From Chloroherpeton thalassium ATCC 35110 (GTDB taxonomy: Bacteria; Bacteroidota; Chlorobiia; Chlorobiales; Chloroherpetonaceae), in the NCBI RefSeq assembly GCF_000020525.1, contig NC_011026.1, positions 838,501-902,500 of the forward strand: 64,000 bases of DNA, written 5' to 3'. The position numbers were made by a program, and so were the translations under genes. The notes under the pieces are model-generated. The model was not told the DNA's origin. It saw only the letters and a list, made by a program, of their open reading frames with translations, and ran no database searches. Positions 43,187 to 53,028 of the stretch are shown here, in pieces; the first letter of the stretch is position 1, and the number at the start of each line of letters is the position of its first letter.

Positions 43187-43597
43187 ATGGCAAGATTATT
43201 CATGGCTTTAAGCCTCTGTGTTGTTATGCTTTCTGCATGTGGCAAAAAAGCTGAAGAGACTCACGAAGCCGCAAAAACTGAGGAAGCTGCAAAACCGGCT
43301 GAAGCTGGCATTACAAAAGAAGCACTCGCTGCAAACTACAACCTTGAAAAAGGAAAAGAAGTTTATGAAGCAACTTGCCAAATGTGCCATAACACTGGGA
43401 TTTCAAACGCGCCAGTTGTTGGGACAAAAGACGCTTGGACAGAGCGCACCAAACAAGGCATGGAAACAATGATTAAAAAATCCATCGAAGGCTACCAAGG
43501 CGAAAGCGGCCAAATGCCTGCAAAAGGTGGAAACGCCGAACTTACCGACGAGCAAGTTGGCAACGCTGTTGCTTACATGGTTGAAGCCAGCATCTAA
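43187..43597 (+). CDS. c-type cytochrome lipoprotein (cytochrome c-555/c5-like)
   Basis: Protein of 136 residues with a lipobox (LSAC, Cys18), an Ala/Glu/Lys-rich linker (20-45) and a class I cytochrome c domain. The haem motif is CQMCH at 64-68 and the distal ligand is Met110 in SGQMPAKGG. It resembles the small c-555-type carriers of green sulfur bacteria, but membrane-tethered. It likely shuttles electrons in the periplasm between a membrane complex and the reaction centre or an oxidase (inference). A purine-rich GGGAGAACG precedes the ATG. A terminator follows at 43618-43646. Confidence 0.92.
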   Translation: MARLFMALSLCVVMLSACGKKAEETHEAAKTEEAAKPAEAGITKEALAANYNLEKGKEVYEATCQMCHNTGISNAPVVGTKDAWTERTKQGMETMIKKSIEGYQGESGQMPAKGGNAELTDEQVGNAVAYMVEASI

Positions 43598-43617
43598 GTG
43601 CCAAATTAGGCTGAGTT

Positions 43618-43646
43618 AAAAGGCGGGAGCAATTCCCGCCTTTTTT
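43618..43646 (+). terminator. Rho-independent terminator after the cytochrome gene
   Basis: Stem AAAAGGCGGGA (43618-43628) with TCCCGCCTTTT (43634-43644), loop GCAAT, ending in six T. Confidence 0.9.
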
Positions 43647-43728
43647 ATTTTCGTCAATCTCACTTATCCGAATTGCTGCACGAGCAACGCTTCATCCACA
43701 GCAAGAATATTCAACTTTTGAAAATCGA

Positions 43729-44052
43729 TTATTTTTTGATGCGCTCTTCAATGATGAGTTCTTCACCTGGCTGCAACCATTGATATTGCTCGGCAACACG
43801 CTTTTTGGATTCATTTTTGTCGACTTGCTCACCAACTTTATTTCCCACAAATCCGCCGACAAGCCCGCCAATAACCGCGCCAGGAATTGCGCCAACCACC
43901 GCGCCCATCGGGCCAGCTAAAAAGCCAAAAGCAGCACCAATCAATGAGCAGCCACCAGAACCACCAATAATTCCCATGCCAGTCACGATTGTTTTTGCTA
44001 CCCCGTCATTATCCTCTTCTTTTTTCTTGAAAATGCTTTCCAGATCAATCAT
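43729..44052 (-). CDS. Glycine-zipper membrane protein
   Basis: Protein of 107 residues with a central hydrophobic, Gly/Ala-rich segment (about 22-75: GAAFGFLAGPMGAVVGAIPGAVIGGLVGGFVG) in the GxxxG glycine-zipper pattern, flanked by charged ends. There is no signal peptide. Such proteins insert as helical hairpins and self-associate; many are envelope-stress or lipoprotein-like, but no function can be assigned. AAAGGAG lies upstream of the ATG, so expression looks good. Confidence 0.75.
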   Translation of the reverse strand: MIDLESIFKKKEEDNDGVAKTIVTGMGIIGGSGGCSLIGAAFGFLAGPMGAVVGAIPGAVIGGLVGGFVGNKVGEQVDKNESKKRVAEQYQWLQPGEELIIEERIKK

Positions 44053-44563
44053 AACACTTGCTCCTTTTCTATCGCCTTAAGTGAAAACAGGACTAATTTT
44101 TATGAGCAGCGCAGCCTTTTTATCACAATACTTTTCAAATTCTCCCTAAACTTGCAGGGTTAAAAATTACGTTTTTCTAAAACACCGGCAGCTCCGCTCC
44201 GCTCGTAAGCGGCTGTAAATTTACAAATTATATTGAGTTTCAAAAAATACGCGTTCTGGGCTTTATGAGAAGACTTTCTTACCCAAAAAGCGGCTTGCGC
44301 GTTTCTCATACCGCCCCGAGAAAAACATTTTCAGCCAAGGCACATCATAATATTTGCGAGATGACCGTCATCAATGTTTATTAGTGATTTTCTCTCTGTT
44401 CAGAGGAAAAAACATCTTAATTTTTTTGATAAATTCAGCCCGTCTCAAAGCCGCGTGCACAATGATGCTGAATTTTCAAGTTGCCGCACCTGTTTATCAA
44501 AAATCATTGCATGACGTTTCATGCTGTTAGATCAAAAATTTTTACAGATCATTATTCATTCTA
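44053..44563. other. Divergent intergenic region, nothing assigned
   Basis: About 510 bp between the glycine-zipper gene and the site-2 protease gene. No open frame, RNA gene or strong hairpin is seen; it presumably holds two divergent promoters. Confidence 0.4.
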
Positions 44564-45658
44564 ATGCCTGATTCATCGATTGAAAAAAATTACGAGGTGG
44601 TTTCCTCAGAACCATTGCACAACAACGAAAATGCCTCGCTGGCTGCCCGCATGGGAAAACAAAACTACCCGGTTCATCTACTGCTATTCCTCGCCACGGT
44701 GATTACCACCACTTTGGCAGGAACGTTTTGGATTGGCAAGCCTTATTCGCTGGAAAACTTAGACGCGTTGCGCACCAATTTTAAAGATGGCCTGCCATTT
44801 TCTCTTGCGCTGCTAACCTTTTTGAGCTTTCATGAGTTTGGACACTTTTTTGCGTGCGTCGCACATCGCGTTCGCGCAACGCTGCCATACTACATCCCAA
44901 TGCCGCCGATTAGCTTCATTTTAAATATTGGGACATTTGGCGCGGTCATTCGAATTAAGGAGCGAATTCCGAATTCCAAAAGTCTTTTTGATATTGGCGT
45001 TTCGGGACCGATTTCAGGTTTCGTCGTTGCCGTTGGCTTGCTTGTTTTGGGTTTTGCGACCCTTCCGCCCATTGATTACGTCTTCGACATTCATCCTGAA
45101 TATCGCGAGCTTGGAGAAATTCCGGCTGCGGGCCCAGGAACACTTATCGCAGGAAAAAATTTACTGTATTGGATTTTGGAAAGTCTTTTCGCGAGCCCAA
45201 ATGTGCCACCAATGCACGAAATGTACCATTATCCGCTTCTTTTTGCTGGATGGTTGGGCAGTTTCGTTACGGCGCTAAATCTTTTGCCTGTCGGCCAGCT
45301 CGATGGTGGCCATGTGATTCACGCGATGTTTGGCGGCAAAACGCATCGCCTTGTCGCACGAGCATTTGTCGTGTTTATTATTTTACTGGGGCTGCCGACG
45401 TTTGCCGAATGGCTACTTGCACTTTTGGCTTACTTCGCAAACTTCGAATTTTCCGGCTTTCCTTATCCTATTTGGCTTCGAATGCTTTCTTGGCCAAGCT
45501 GGATTTTCTGGGCATTTATCTTAATCAAATTCATCAAAGTCGATCATCCGCCGGTTCTCAACGAGCATCGTTTGGATTCAGGCCGAATGGCGATTGGCTG
45601 GATCAGTATTATCATTTTTATTTTATGCTTTACGCCAGTGCCGTTTACGGTTCTATAA
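44564..45658 (+). CDS. Site-2 protease family metalloprotease (M50)
   Basis: Polytopic membrane protein of 364 residues. The zinc-binding motif HEFGH is at residues 90-94 within a membrane segment, and the second metal region is NLLPVGQLDGGH near 239-250 (the family's NxxPxxxLDGG). There is no PDZ domain, unlike RseP; it resembles the cyanobacterial/plant EGY-like group. The role is intramembrane cleavage of an unknown substrate, perhaps an anti-sigma factor or signal peptide. Isolated gene with long flanking spacers; a hairpin without a T-tract follows. Confidence 0.9.
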   Translation: MPDSSIEKNYEVVSSEPLHNNENASLAARMGKQNYPVHLLLFLATVITTTLAGTFWIGKPYSLENLDALRTNFKDGLPFSLALLTFLSFHEFGHFFACVAHRVRATLPYYIPMPPISFILNIGTFGAVIRIKERIPNSKSLFDIGVSGPISGFVVAVGLLVLGFATLPPIDYVFDIHPEYRELGEIPAAGPGTLIAGKNLLYWILESLFASPNVPPMHEMYHYPLLFAGWLGSFVTALNLLPVGQLDGGHVIHAMFGGKTHRLVARAFVVFIILLGLPTFAEWLLALLAYFANFEFSGFPYPIWLRMLSWPSWIFWAFILIKFIKVDHPPVLNEHRLDSGRMAIGWISIIIFILCFTPVPFTVL

Positions 45659-46011
45659 AGATGAAAACGCGCATCTAACCACCTCATTGGTTTTTGTAAG
45701 GGCGGCCTGATATTTTCCGTCCTTACAAAATTCTATCTCGCCCATTTTAACCTTACCTATCACCAACTAACGTTACTTTGAATGCCTGCAATTTTTTTTA
45801 TGAAAAAGTCTATTTTCATTTTTCCGACTTGAAATAAATTGCGCTGCACCTTTATTTTCCAAGCATCCGCCGCTCAAATCCTCACGCGGAAGAGGATACA
45901 TTTTCATACCCATTTTTTGGAATCGGGTTAAAGCTATCATACATTGAAGTGGGTTTATTAGAAAGTCAACTCGATTGGCGATGCCCGCCTTGATGCGTTT
46001 TACATGAACCA
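45659..46011. other. Intergenic region with terminator-like hairpin
   Basis: Contains the hairpin at 45692-45730 and otherwise no feature. A minus-strand frame at 45773-46012 has no supporting motif and overlaps the next gene's start. Confidence 0.4.
45692..45730. terminator. Terminator-like hairpin after the site-2 protease gene
   Basis: 14-bp stem TTTTGTAAGGGCGG (45692-45705) with CCGTCCTTACAAAA (45717-45730), one G-T pair. No separate T-tract follows on the plus strand, so termination efficiency is uncertain. Confidence 0.5.
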
Positions 46012-46914
46012 ATGAAAAATCAATTGACTATGAGCCAAGAGCCACGCGGGAGAAAAAACAGACGAAAAATCACCCCAAAAACACCGTCAGAAACATTAAT
46101 CGAGAAATCCGAATGGATGTATGAGAATGGCATGTTGGAGCTTGCCTTGAAAAAAGCAACGGAAAGTATCGCCAGCAATCCTAACAGCTATGAAGCGTAC
46201 CTTCAACGGGCCAAAATTTATTCCGCCTTGCAACTTTTCAGAATGGCCATAGATGACTACAACCACGCCTTGAATTTGGAGACGACTCGCCCTGAACTTT
46301 TACTTGAGCGAGGCGATTGCTATCAAAAGCTTGGCAAAGCAAAAGCCGCTCTTGAAGATTACACCAATTATGTGAAAACGCATCAAAAAGATCCTCGCGG
46401 ATTTTTCAAGAGAGGGATGCTTTTCTCGGAAATTGATTTGGATGACGCGGCGATTCGCGATTTGTCTTATGCGATTGAGTTAGGAGAAATGGAAGAAAAT
46501 GAGCTTGAGTTTATTACCTATCAAAGTTTGGTAACGCGGGCGCTTTTATATGAAAATCAAATGAAATACTTGCGGGCGCTTTCGGATGTGGATGCAGCAT
46601 TGGCGATTGTGGATCATTTTACTTCGATTTTCCCGGTCAATTATCAATCGGTGGAATTAAAAGCGTTTCGCGCACGACTTTTTAGAAAACTTGGCGAACA
46701 GGAAGAGTCCCTGCGCATTCTTGATGATTTGTGCACGCGTTGCATGTTTAATTTAGAAAGTAACAATTTGCTTTGGGACATTATCGTCAAAGAACGCGAT
46801 GAACTCCTTGAAGAATTAGGGCTCACATCAAAACTGATTCAGAACACTCATTTGCCGGACATGCTGATTTATTCAATCGCAAGCCAATCATATACAAACG
46901 CATTATATAATTAG
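46012..46914 (+). CDS. TPR-repeat protein
   Basis: Soluble protein of 300 residues with a basic N-terminus (GRKNRRKITPK) and about five tetratricopeptide repeats between residues 30 and 245 (for example ALKKATESIASNPNSYEAYLQRAKIYSAL and LLLERGDCYQKLGKAKAALEDY). No signal peptide. TPR arrays bind other proteins; the partner is unknown. An internal ATG at 46030 is an equally possible start. Downstream is the small amphipathic protein gene. Confidence 0.82.
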   Translation: MKNQLTMSQEPRGRKNRRKITPKTPSETLIEKSEWMYENGMLELALKKATESIASNPNSYEAYLQRAKIYSALQLFRMAIDDYNHALNLETTRPELLLERGDCYQKLGKAKAALEDYTNYVKTHQKDPRGFFKRGMLFSEIDLDDAAIRDLSYAIELGEMEENELEFITYQSLVTRALLYENQMKYLRALSDVDAALAIVDHFTSIFPVNYQSVELKAFRARLFRKLGEQEESLRILDDLCTRCMFNLESNNLLWDIIVKERDELLEELGLTSKLIQNTHLPDMLIYSIASQSYTNALYN

Positions 46915-47040
46915 CTTATTATATTTTTCTTACGGTTTTTAACGCCGGGGTTGAACACCTCATAAAATTGTGTTAATTTCGTGCGCGGAGTATAGACTCC
47001 TATTTTTTACCTCAGAAAACATAAAACAAACGCTTAGAAC

Positions 47041-47319
47041 ATGGCTGATAACGAAAAAACAAACATGCCTGATGTTGTAACTCCGATTACAAACATCTTG
47101 CAAGCGATTGGTTCTCTTATTGAAAAAGAGATCATCCCAACAGTTGGAAACCTTGTCACAAACATTGTTGACAGCATTAAATCCATTTTTGAGGGCGTCT
47201 CTGGCACCGTTGAATCGGTTACAAAAGCATTGCCAGCACCATCTCAGCAACCAGAAGCTTCAGCAGCAAAACCGGCACAGCCAGCTGCCAAGCCAGCTCA
47301 ACCACAAGCTAAAAAGTAA
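47041..47319 (+). CDS. Small amphipathic protein with Pro/Ala-rich tail (possible chlorosome-envelope type)
   Basis: Protein of 92 residues. Residues 10-65 form amphipathic or weakly hydrophobic helices (VVTPITNILQAIGSLIEKEIIPTV..., NIVDSIKSIFEGVSGTVESVTKAL). Residues 66-92 are a Pro/Ala/Lys/Gln-rich low-complexity tail. No signal peptide. Small proteins of this build occur among the chlorosome envelope proteins (CsmB/C/D-like) of green bacteria, but I cannot show homology by eye; a phasin-like or gas-vesicle-like surface protein is an alternative. A terminator follows at 47374-47408, so it is probably a single-gene transcript. Confidence 0.6.
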   Translation: MADNEKTNMPDVVTPITNILQAIGSLIEKEIIPTVGNLVTNIVDSIKSIFEGVSGTVESVTKALPAPSQQPEASAAKPAQPAAKPAQPQAKK

Positions 47320-47373
47320 GCTTGTTTGGAAAGGCTGCTTTTCTTAAACAGCCTCAAAAAGCATATTTTTTAA

Positions 47374-47408
47374 AAGGGCAAGCATAGATGGGCTTGCCCT
47401 TGTTGTTT
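47374..47408 (+). terminator. Rho-independent terminator before ileS
   Basis: Stem AAGGGCAAGC (47374-47383) with GCTTGCCCTT (47392-47401), 8-nt loop, then GTTGTTT. Confidence 0.75.
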
Positions 47409-47515
47409 CCTTTTCCCTAACCGTCGGGTTCAAAAGCTTTGTGAATTGACCTGTAAATCTTATATTGCCGGCCTTTTTAGGGGTGTAGTAGGAGGTAAAA
47501 GACTAAAGAAACGGC

Positions 47516-50500
47516 ATGGCAAAATTTAAAGAACTTCCCGCAGAACTTAGTTATAGCGCTTTGGAAGCGGAGGTTTTAGCGTTTTGGAAGAAAAACAATA
47601 TTTTTGAGAAAAGCATCGCGTCACGCGCGGAAGGCAAAGCATTCACCTTTTACGACGGCCCTCCAACCGTCAATGGAAAACCTGGTGTACACCACGTTTT
47701 TAGCCGCACGATCAAAGACCTTATCTGCCGTTACAGGACCATGAAAGGGTTTTCGGTTCGCCGAAAAGCAGGTTGGGATACACACGGCTTACCCGTTGAA
47801 ATTTCCGTCGAGCAAAAATTAGGGCTGAAAAATAAATCTCAGGTCGAAGGCTTCGGCACGGATGAGTTCAACCGCGAAGCAAAAGCGCTGGTTTATCACC
47901 ATATCAACGATAGCAAAGAAGGCTGGGGCAAACTGACCGAGCTGATGGGCTATTGGGTCGATATGGACTCGCCTTACATTACTTGTACAAATGAATATAT
48001 AGAGTCGGTTTGGTGGGGACTGAAACAAATTTTTGACAAAGGCCTCATTTATAAAGATTATAAAATCGTCCCGCAAGACCCGAAATCGGAAACCGTTCTA
48101 AGCTCGCATGAGCTGGCTTTAGGCTATCGGGAAATTAAAGACCCCAGCGTTTACGTCAAATTTAAGTTAAAAGACTCGGACGAATCGTTCTTGGTTTGGA
48201 CGACCACGCCTTGGACATTGATCTCTAACGTCGCGCTTTGTGTCGGCCCGGATGTCGAATATGTGAAGGTTCGCACGGAGGAACATGGCGTTTTAATTCT
48301 TGCTAAATCAAGGATCTCCGTTCTCGGCAAAAACGAAGACGGCAACACTTGGGAAATTTTGGAAACGTGCACGGGCGAAGATCTTGAAGGCATCGAGTAT
48401 GAGCCACTTTTCTCTTATGTTCCTGTTAAGAAAAAAGCTTTTTTCGTAACGCTCGGCGATTTCGTTTCGACCGAAGATGGTAGCGGCATCGTGCATATTG
48501 CGCCGGCGTTTGGCGCGGACGACTACGAGTTGCTGAAAAAATACGACCTGCCCATGCTTCAGCCCGTCGCAAGAAACGGCTGTTTTACGGCGGAGGTCTC
48601 CGATTACGAAGGCGTGTTTTTCAAAGATGCCGACAAAGACATCATTCTCGCTTTAAAAAATAAAGGCAAGCTTTTCAAAAAAGAAACTGTCACGCACAGT
48701 TATCCTTTCTCTTGGCGCTACAATGTACCGGTGCTTTATTACGCTCGCGAATCGTGGTACATCAGAACCACCGATGTTGCAAAGCGCATGATGGCTATTA
48801 ATAAAGAAATCAATTGGTGCCCGCCAGAAATCGGATCGGGGCGTTTTGGAAATTGGCTGGAAGAAAATAAAGACTGGGCGATTTCGCGCGAACGATTCTG
48901 GGGAACACCGCTACCGGTTTGGGTTTCCGAAGATTTCCAAATCGGTGATGACCACACCAGCGGCAAAATGTTCGCCGTCAGTTCGATCGCAGAGCTAAAA
49001 GAAGGCTTTATCGATATCGAAGGCAAGCAAATGAAACTCAGCGATGCACTTGAGCAGAAATTTGTTGAGCTGGATTTGCACAAGCCGTTTGTTGATAGCG
49101 TTTATTTTATCAAAGATGGAAAAACTTTCCGCCGCACACCCGAGCTCATCGACGTTTGGTTTGATAGCGGCGCAATGCCATTTGCCCAACTTCATTATCC
49201 GTTCGAAAACAAAAAGCTTTTTGAAAACGGCGGCTTTCCTGCCGACTTCATCGCGGAAGGCGTCGACCAAACGCGCGGCTGGTTCTACACGCTTCACGCC
49301 ATTGGCACGCTGATTTTCAACAAACCGGCTTATAAAAATCTCATCGTTAATGGCCACATTTTGGATAAAGACGGACAAAAAATGTCCAAATCGAAGGGCA
49401 ATGTGGTCGATCCGTTTGAGATGATGAGCAAATACGGCGCAGATTCCTTGCGCTGGTATTTGATTTCAACCAGCCCACCTTGGCGCCCGAAATCGTTTAA
49501 CCCGGAAGAATTGCTCGAAGGCCAACGGAAGTTTTTCCGAGCGCTCGTCAACAGCTACAACTTTTTCGTGCTTTACGCCAATGTCGACGAGTTTGATTAT
49601 TCCGAAAACAATTTGCCTGTCTGCGAACGCAGCGAACTTGATAGATGGATTATCTCGGCGCTCAATACGCTTGTTAAGCATGTTGAAGCAGCAATGGAAA
49701 ATTATGACCCGACGGCTGCCGCAAGACACATCGAGGCCTTTACGGTAGATGATCTTTCGAATTGGTACATTCGCCGGTCGCGACGCCGTTTTTGGAAGGG
49801 TGAAAATAACAACGATAAACTTGCAGCCTATCAAACGCTGTATCAGTGTTTGTTGGTTGTTAGCAAGCTTGTTGCGCCAGTCTCACCGTTTATCAGCGAT
49901 TGGATTTATCGAAATCTGAACGAAGTGTCAGGCAAGGAAAGTTTCGAGTCCGTACACTTGGCCTATTTTCCATCGGTGGAAGAAACGGCGATCGATTCGG
50001 ATCTCGAGCTGCGAATGAAAAAAGCACAAATCATCAGTTCTTTGGTTCGAACCATGCGCGAAAAATCGGGAATTAAAGTTCGCCAACCACTCAAGCGCGT
50101 GCTGCTGCCTATTTCTGATCCGCGCGAGCGCCGCGAAATCGAAAAGATTCGGACGATCGTTCTCGATGAGGTGAATGTTCATAGTCTTGAGTATGTCGAC
50201 GACGATTCCGGCGTGGTCAATAAAAAGGCCAAACCGAATTTTAAAGTGCTTGGGCCGAAATTTGGGAAAGACGCCAAAGCCGTTGCCGCGTGCATTCGCG
50301 AGTTGCCGTCAAGCCAAGTGGCGAAGTTAGAGCGAAACGGAATACTGGCAATAGACGTTCAAGGGAAAAGCGCTGAAATCACTCTCGAAGACATCGAGAT
50401 TTTGCATGAAGATATTGAGGGCTGGTTGGTTGCTTACGATAGCACCTACAAACTGATGGTCGCTCTCGACACAGAAATTGACGAAACGCTTCGCGCAGAA

Positions 50501-50752
50501 GGGCTTGCGCGTGAGCTCGTTAGCCGAATTCAATCTTTACGAAAAGACAAAGGACTTGAAATCACCGATAGAATCAAACTCTACTTAGATCCGTCGGAGT
50601 TGCTAAAAATTTCCATAGAGCAAAATTTGGAGTACATCAAAGCCGAAACGCTTGCAACCGATATTGATTTCAACCTGGATGGAATGCAATCGGTGGCAAA
50701 AACGGAAGACATTAACGGCGAAATTTGCAGAATGGCATTGGAGAAAAAATAG
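47516..50752 (+). CDS. ileS: Isoleucyl-tRNA synthetase (long, eukaryote-like type)
   Basis: Class I synthetase of 1078 residues that charges tRNA-Ile and edits valine. The HIGH-region reads [15 protein letters not shown] (48-62), the KMSKS loop is at 622-626, and an editing CP1 domain lies between. [13 protein letters not shown] instead of GPPYANGxxHxGH, the length, and the lack of the C-terminal zinc-finger cysteines place it in the IleRS type 2 group, which is typically less sensitive to mupirocin. AGGAGG lies about 22 bp upstream of the ATG, too far for normal use. The TraR/DksA-like gene follows after 36 bp. Confidence 0.96.
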   Translation: MAKFKELPAELSYSALEAEVLAFWKKNNIFEKSIASRAEGKAFTFYDGPPTVNGKPGVHHVFSRTIKDLICRYRTMKGFSVRRKAGWDTHGLPVEISVEQKLGLKNKSQVEGFGTDEFNREAKALVYHHINDSKEGWGKLTELMGYWVDMDSPYITCTNEYIESVWWGLKQIFDKGLIYKDYKIVPQDPKSETVLSSHELALGYREIKDPSVYVKFKLKDSDESFLVWTTTPWTLISNVALCVGPDVEYVKVRTEEHGVLILAKSRISVLGKNEDGNTWEILETCTGEDLEGIEYEPLFSYVPVKKKAFFVTLGDFVSTEDGSGIVHIAPAFGADDYELLKKYDLPMLQPVARNGCFTAEVSDYEGVFFKDADKDIILALKNKGKLFKKETVTHSYPFSWRYNVPVLYYARESWYIRTTDVAKRMMAINKEINWCPPEIGSGRFGNWLEENKDWAISRERFWGTPLPVWVSEDFQIGDDHTSGKMFAVSSIAELKEGFIDIEGKQMKLSDALEQKFVELDLHKPFVDSVYFIKDGKTFRRTPELIDVWFDSGAMPFAQLHYPFENKKLFENGGFPADFIAEGVDQTRGWFYTLHAIGTLIFNKPAYKNLIVNGHILDKDGQKMSKSKGNVVDPFEMMSKYGADSLRWYLISTSPPWRPKSFNPEELLEGQRKFFRALVNSYNFFVLYANVDEFDYSENNLPVCERSELDRWIISALNTLVKHVEAAMENYDPTAAARHIEAFTVDDLSNWYIRRSRRRFWKGENNNDKLAAYQTLYQCLLVVSKLVAPVSPFISDWIYRNLNEVSGKESFESVHLAYFPSVEETAIDSDLELRMKKAQIISSLVRTMREKSGIKVRQPLKRVLLPISDPRERREIEKIRTIVLDEVNVHSLEYVDDDSGVVNKKAKPNFKVLGPKFGKDAKAVAACIRELPSSQVAKLERNGILAIDVQGKSAEITLEDIEILHEDIEGWLVAYDSTYKLMVALDTEIDETLRAEGLARELVSRIQSLRKDKGLEITDRIKLYLDPSELLKISIEQNLEYIKAETLATDIDFNLDGMQSVAKTEDINGEICRMALEKK

Positions 50753-50788
50753 CACCACTTCCGGCAGAAACTTTAAAACTTAAGTATC

Positions 50789-51415
50789 ATGCCAAGAAAA
50801 ACAGCATCATCTGTATCAGCCAAACCGGCTTCTGAAAAAATTGAAGTGGTGTCTTCTGCCAATCATCAAACGGATTCATCAGCAGTTGATGCTTCAACAA
50901 CGAAAACAGCGGCAAAGAATGTCAGCCAAGTTTTGAATTCTAAAACAACAATCAGTTCCAGAAAAATGTCTGCTAAAACACGGAAAGTCTCCTCAGCACC
51001 TTCCATGGAAAATGAGAATTCAAAACATGAGGAGCAGGATCGTTTGAGTGTTACTTATTTAAGTGCGAAAGAACTTAAACATTTTGAGCAGCTTTTGTTA
51101 AAAAAACGAGAGGAAGTACTGCGCGACTTGGAAATTTTGAAGTCGTCTTTTTCCGATGAAAACGAGGAAGATAGTGTCAACTCGAGCTATTCGATGCATA
51201 TGGCTGACCACGGCACCGAGACGATGGATCGGGAACAGCGCTTCTTATTTATCTCAAGAGACGAAAAATACTTAAGCTATATTGATAAAGCGCTCGAACG
51301 GATTAAGAACAAAACTTACGGCATTTGTGCTATTTCTGGAAAGCCCATTCCTAAAGCGCGATTAGAAGCGGTTCCTCATACAGGAGTAAGAATTGAGTAT
51401 AAAAAACGCTCCTAA
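50789..51415 (+). CDS. TraR/DksA-family protein with degenerate zinc finger
   Basis: Protein of 208 residues. The first about 85 residues are a Ser/Thr/Lys/Ala-rich disordered tail. Residues 90-165 form the DksA-like coiled-coil hairpin (LSAKELKHFEQLLLKKREEVLRDLEIL, acidic tip region SMHMADHGTETMD). The zinc-finger part reads YGICAISGKPIPKARLEAVPHTGVRIEY: only one of the four zinc cysteines remains, yet the IPxARLEAxP core is kept. It may bind the RNA polymerase secondary channel like DksA without zinc. Cotranscription with ileS is likely. A 17-bp palindrome follows. Confidence 0.85.
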   Translation: MPRKTASSVSAKPASEKIEVVSSANHQTDSSAVDASTTKTAAKNVSQVLNSKTTISSRKMSAKTRKVSSAPSMENENSKHEEQDRLSVTYLSAKELKHFEQLLLKKREEVLRDLEILKSSFSDENEEDSVNSSYSMHMADHGTETMDREQRFLFISRDEKYLSYIDKALERIKNKTYGICAISGKPIPKARLEAVPHTGVRIEYKKRS

Positions 51416-51425
51416 AGAAAAGGTT

Positions 51426-51472
51426 GTATAACAAGGAAAAAGAGCCTGCCCACAGCTTTTTCCTTGTTATAC
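51426..51472. terminator. 17-bp perfect palindrome between convergent genes
   Basis: GTATAACAAGGAAAAAG (51426-51442) pairs perfectly with 51456-51472 around a 13-nt loop. It lies between the convergent TraR/DksA-like gene and purF and likely terminates both; the T5 run is inside the stem. Confidence 0.65.
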
Positions 51473-51497
51473 TTTGATCGATTATTCAAGCCCCATC

Positions 51498-52976
51498 TCA
51501 ATCGTCATTTTCATACTTATCGGTGTTCGCACCATTAATGGCGATTGGATAACTTCCGCTGAAGCAAGCGGTGCAATAACTTGACTCTTCATCTTCATGC
51601 TTCGGCACGCTATTCAAAAGTCCTTCGTGCGATAAATAAGTCAGCGAATCCACATCTAAATATTTCCTGATCTTATCATTTTCCGACTCCAACATTGATG
51701 CGATCAATTGATCTCTTGTTGGGAAATCCATTCCATAAAAACACGGGCTGATAATCTGCGGGGAACTAATATGCAAGTGAATTTCCTTTGGCTGCGCCTC
51801 TTTGAGCAATTTTACCAACATTTTCGAAGTTGTTCCGCGCACAATAGAATCATCAACTACAATAATCCGCCTATTTTTCAGAACACCGCGCACAATGTTG
51901 TACTTTGATCGAACCTTCAGCTCGCGGCTCTCCGCTCCTGGATGAATAAAGGTGCGCCCAACATAATGGTTTCGGATTAACCCAAGCTCCATCCTTGCTG
52001 GCACATTGTGTTTGTTGCTTTCGGTTACAAATCCCAATGCGGCTGTATTTGAGGAATCGGGGACGCTGATTACTGTTAAGTAATTCTCATCTTCGGCAGG
52101 CTTGATCTTCGACTCAATTGCCAGATTTTTTCCCAGTTTCCGGCGCACTTTATCAACTGACTCATTGAAAATAATGCTGTCTGGCCTGGAAAAATACACA
52201 AACTCAAAAATGCAGCGGGCTCTTTTCTGACTTTTCGGAAGATACAACGAGCGCGGCTCCTGAGTTTTGACGGCCATTCTATCAATAATCATAATTTCCC
52301 CTGGCTCCACCTCGCGCACATATTCCGCTGAGATAATATCAAATGCACAGGTTTCACTGGCCAAAACAAAGGTACAATCCGCATTGCTATCCGACTGCTT
52401 TTTGATACCGAGCGAAAGCGGACGCACCCCGTAAGGATCTCTGGCTGCAATCAGCTGCGTATCGGTTAGAATGACAATCGAATACGCCCCTTGAATTTGC
52501 GATAGAGCGTCAAAAATTTGCTCTTCTGGCTTTTTAGCGGTACTTCTTGCCGCCAAATGCAACACCAATTCGCTATCGGAAGTTGCTTGAAAAATAACGC
52601 CTTTTTCACGCAAATCGCTGCGCAACTGCCGCGCATTTGTGAATGTGCCATTGTGAGCAAGCGCTAAATGCCCAGATTTGTAGTTTACTGAGAACGGCTG
52701 AATATTTTGGCGAAGCTTTGCAGAACCGGATGTGGAATATCTATTATGTCCAATAGCTGCCCGACCTGTCAATTTTTCAAAATCTTCATCACTAAAGATT
52801 TCAGAGACCAAACCAAAATCTTTTTGAAAACGAAATACCGCGCGTTTTTTTGATTCTTCATAATCAGCAACGACGATTCCCGCTGCTTCTTGGCCACGAT
52901 GCTGCAACGCATACAGCCCATAAAACGTATCCGACGCGGCTTCTTTTGAATTAAAAACCCCAAAAATTCCACACAT
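51498..52976 (-). CDS. purF: Amidophosphoribosyltransferase
   Basis: First committed enzyme of purine synthesis, transferring glutamine amide nitrogen to PRPP; 492 residues. The mature N-terminal nucleophile is Cys2 (MCGIFGVF), with no propeptide. The glutaminase half shows ALQHRGQEAAGI, IGHNRYSTSG and LAHNGTFTNA. The transferase half has the PRPP loop RIIVVDDSIVRGTTSKML. A C-terminal CTACFSGSYP region with cysteines may be part of an iron-sulfur site as in Bacillus-type PurF; EKVDSLTYLSHEGL-like sequence precedes it. Monocistronic in appearance. Confidence 0.96.
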   Translation of the reverse strand: MCGIFGVFNSKEAASDTFYGLYALQHRGQEAAGIVVADYEESKKRAVFRFQKDFGLVSEIFSDEDFEKLTGRAAIGHNRYSTSGSAKLRQNIQPFSVNYKSGHLALAHNGTFTNARQLRSDLREKGVIFQATSDSELVLHLAARSTAKKPEEQIFDALSQIQGAYSIVILTDTQLIAARDPYGVRPLSLGIKKQSDSNADCTFVLASETCAFDIISAEYVREVEPGEIMIIDRMAVKTQEPRSLYLPKSQKRARCIFEFVYFSRPDSIIFNESVDKVRRKLGKNLAIESKIKPAEDENYLTVISVPDSSNTAALGFVTESNKHNVPARMELGLIRNHYVGRTFIHPGAESRELKVRSKYNIVRGVLKNRRIIVVDDSIVRGTTSKMLVKLLKEAQPKEIHLHISSPQIISPCFYGMDFPTRDQLIASMLESENDKIRKYLDVDSLTYLSHEGLLNSVPKHEDEESSYCTACFSGSYPIAINGANTDKYENDD

Positions 52977-53028
52977 ATGCTTACTACAAAAATAAAATTA
53001 GACGAACGAACGATTTAAATACGAACTT

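Noticed and set aside
45773..46012. 79-codon minus-strand frame
   Set aside because: No recognisable feature and it covers the start of the TPR gene; probably chance.
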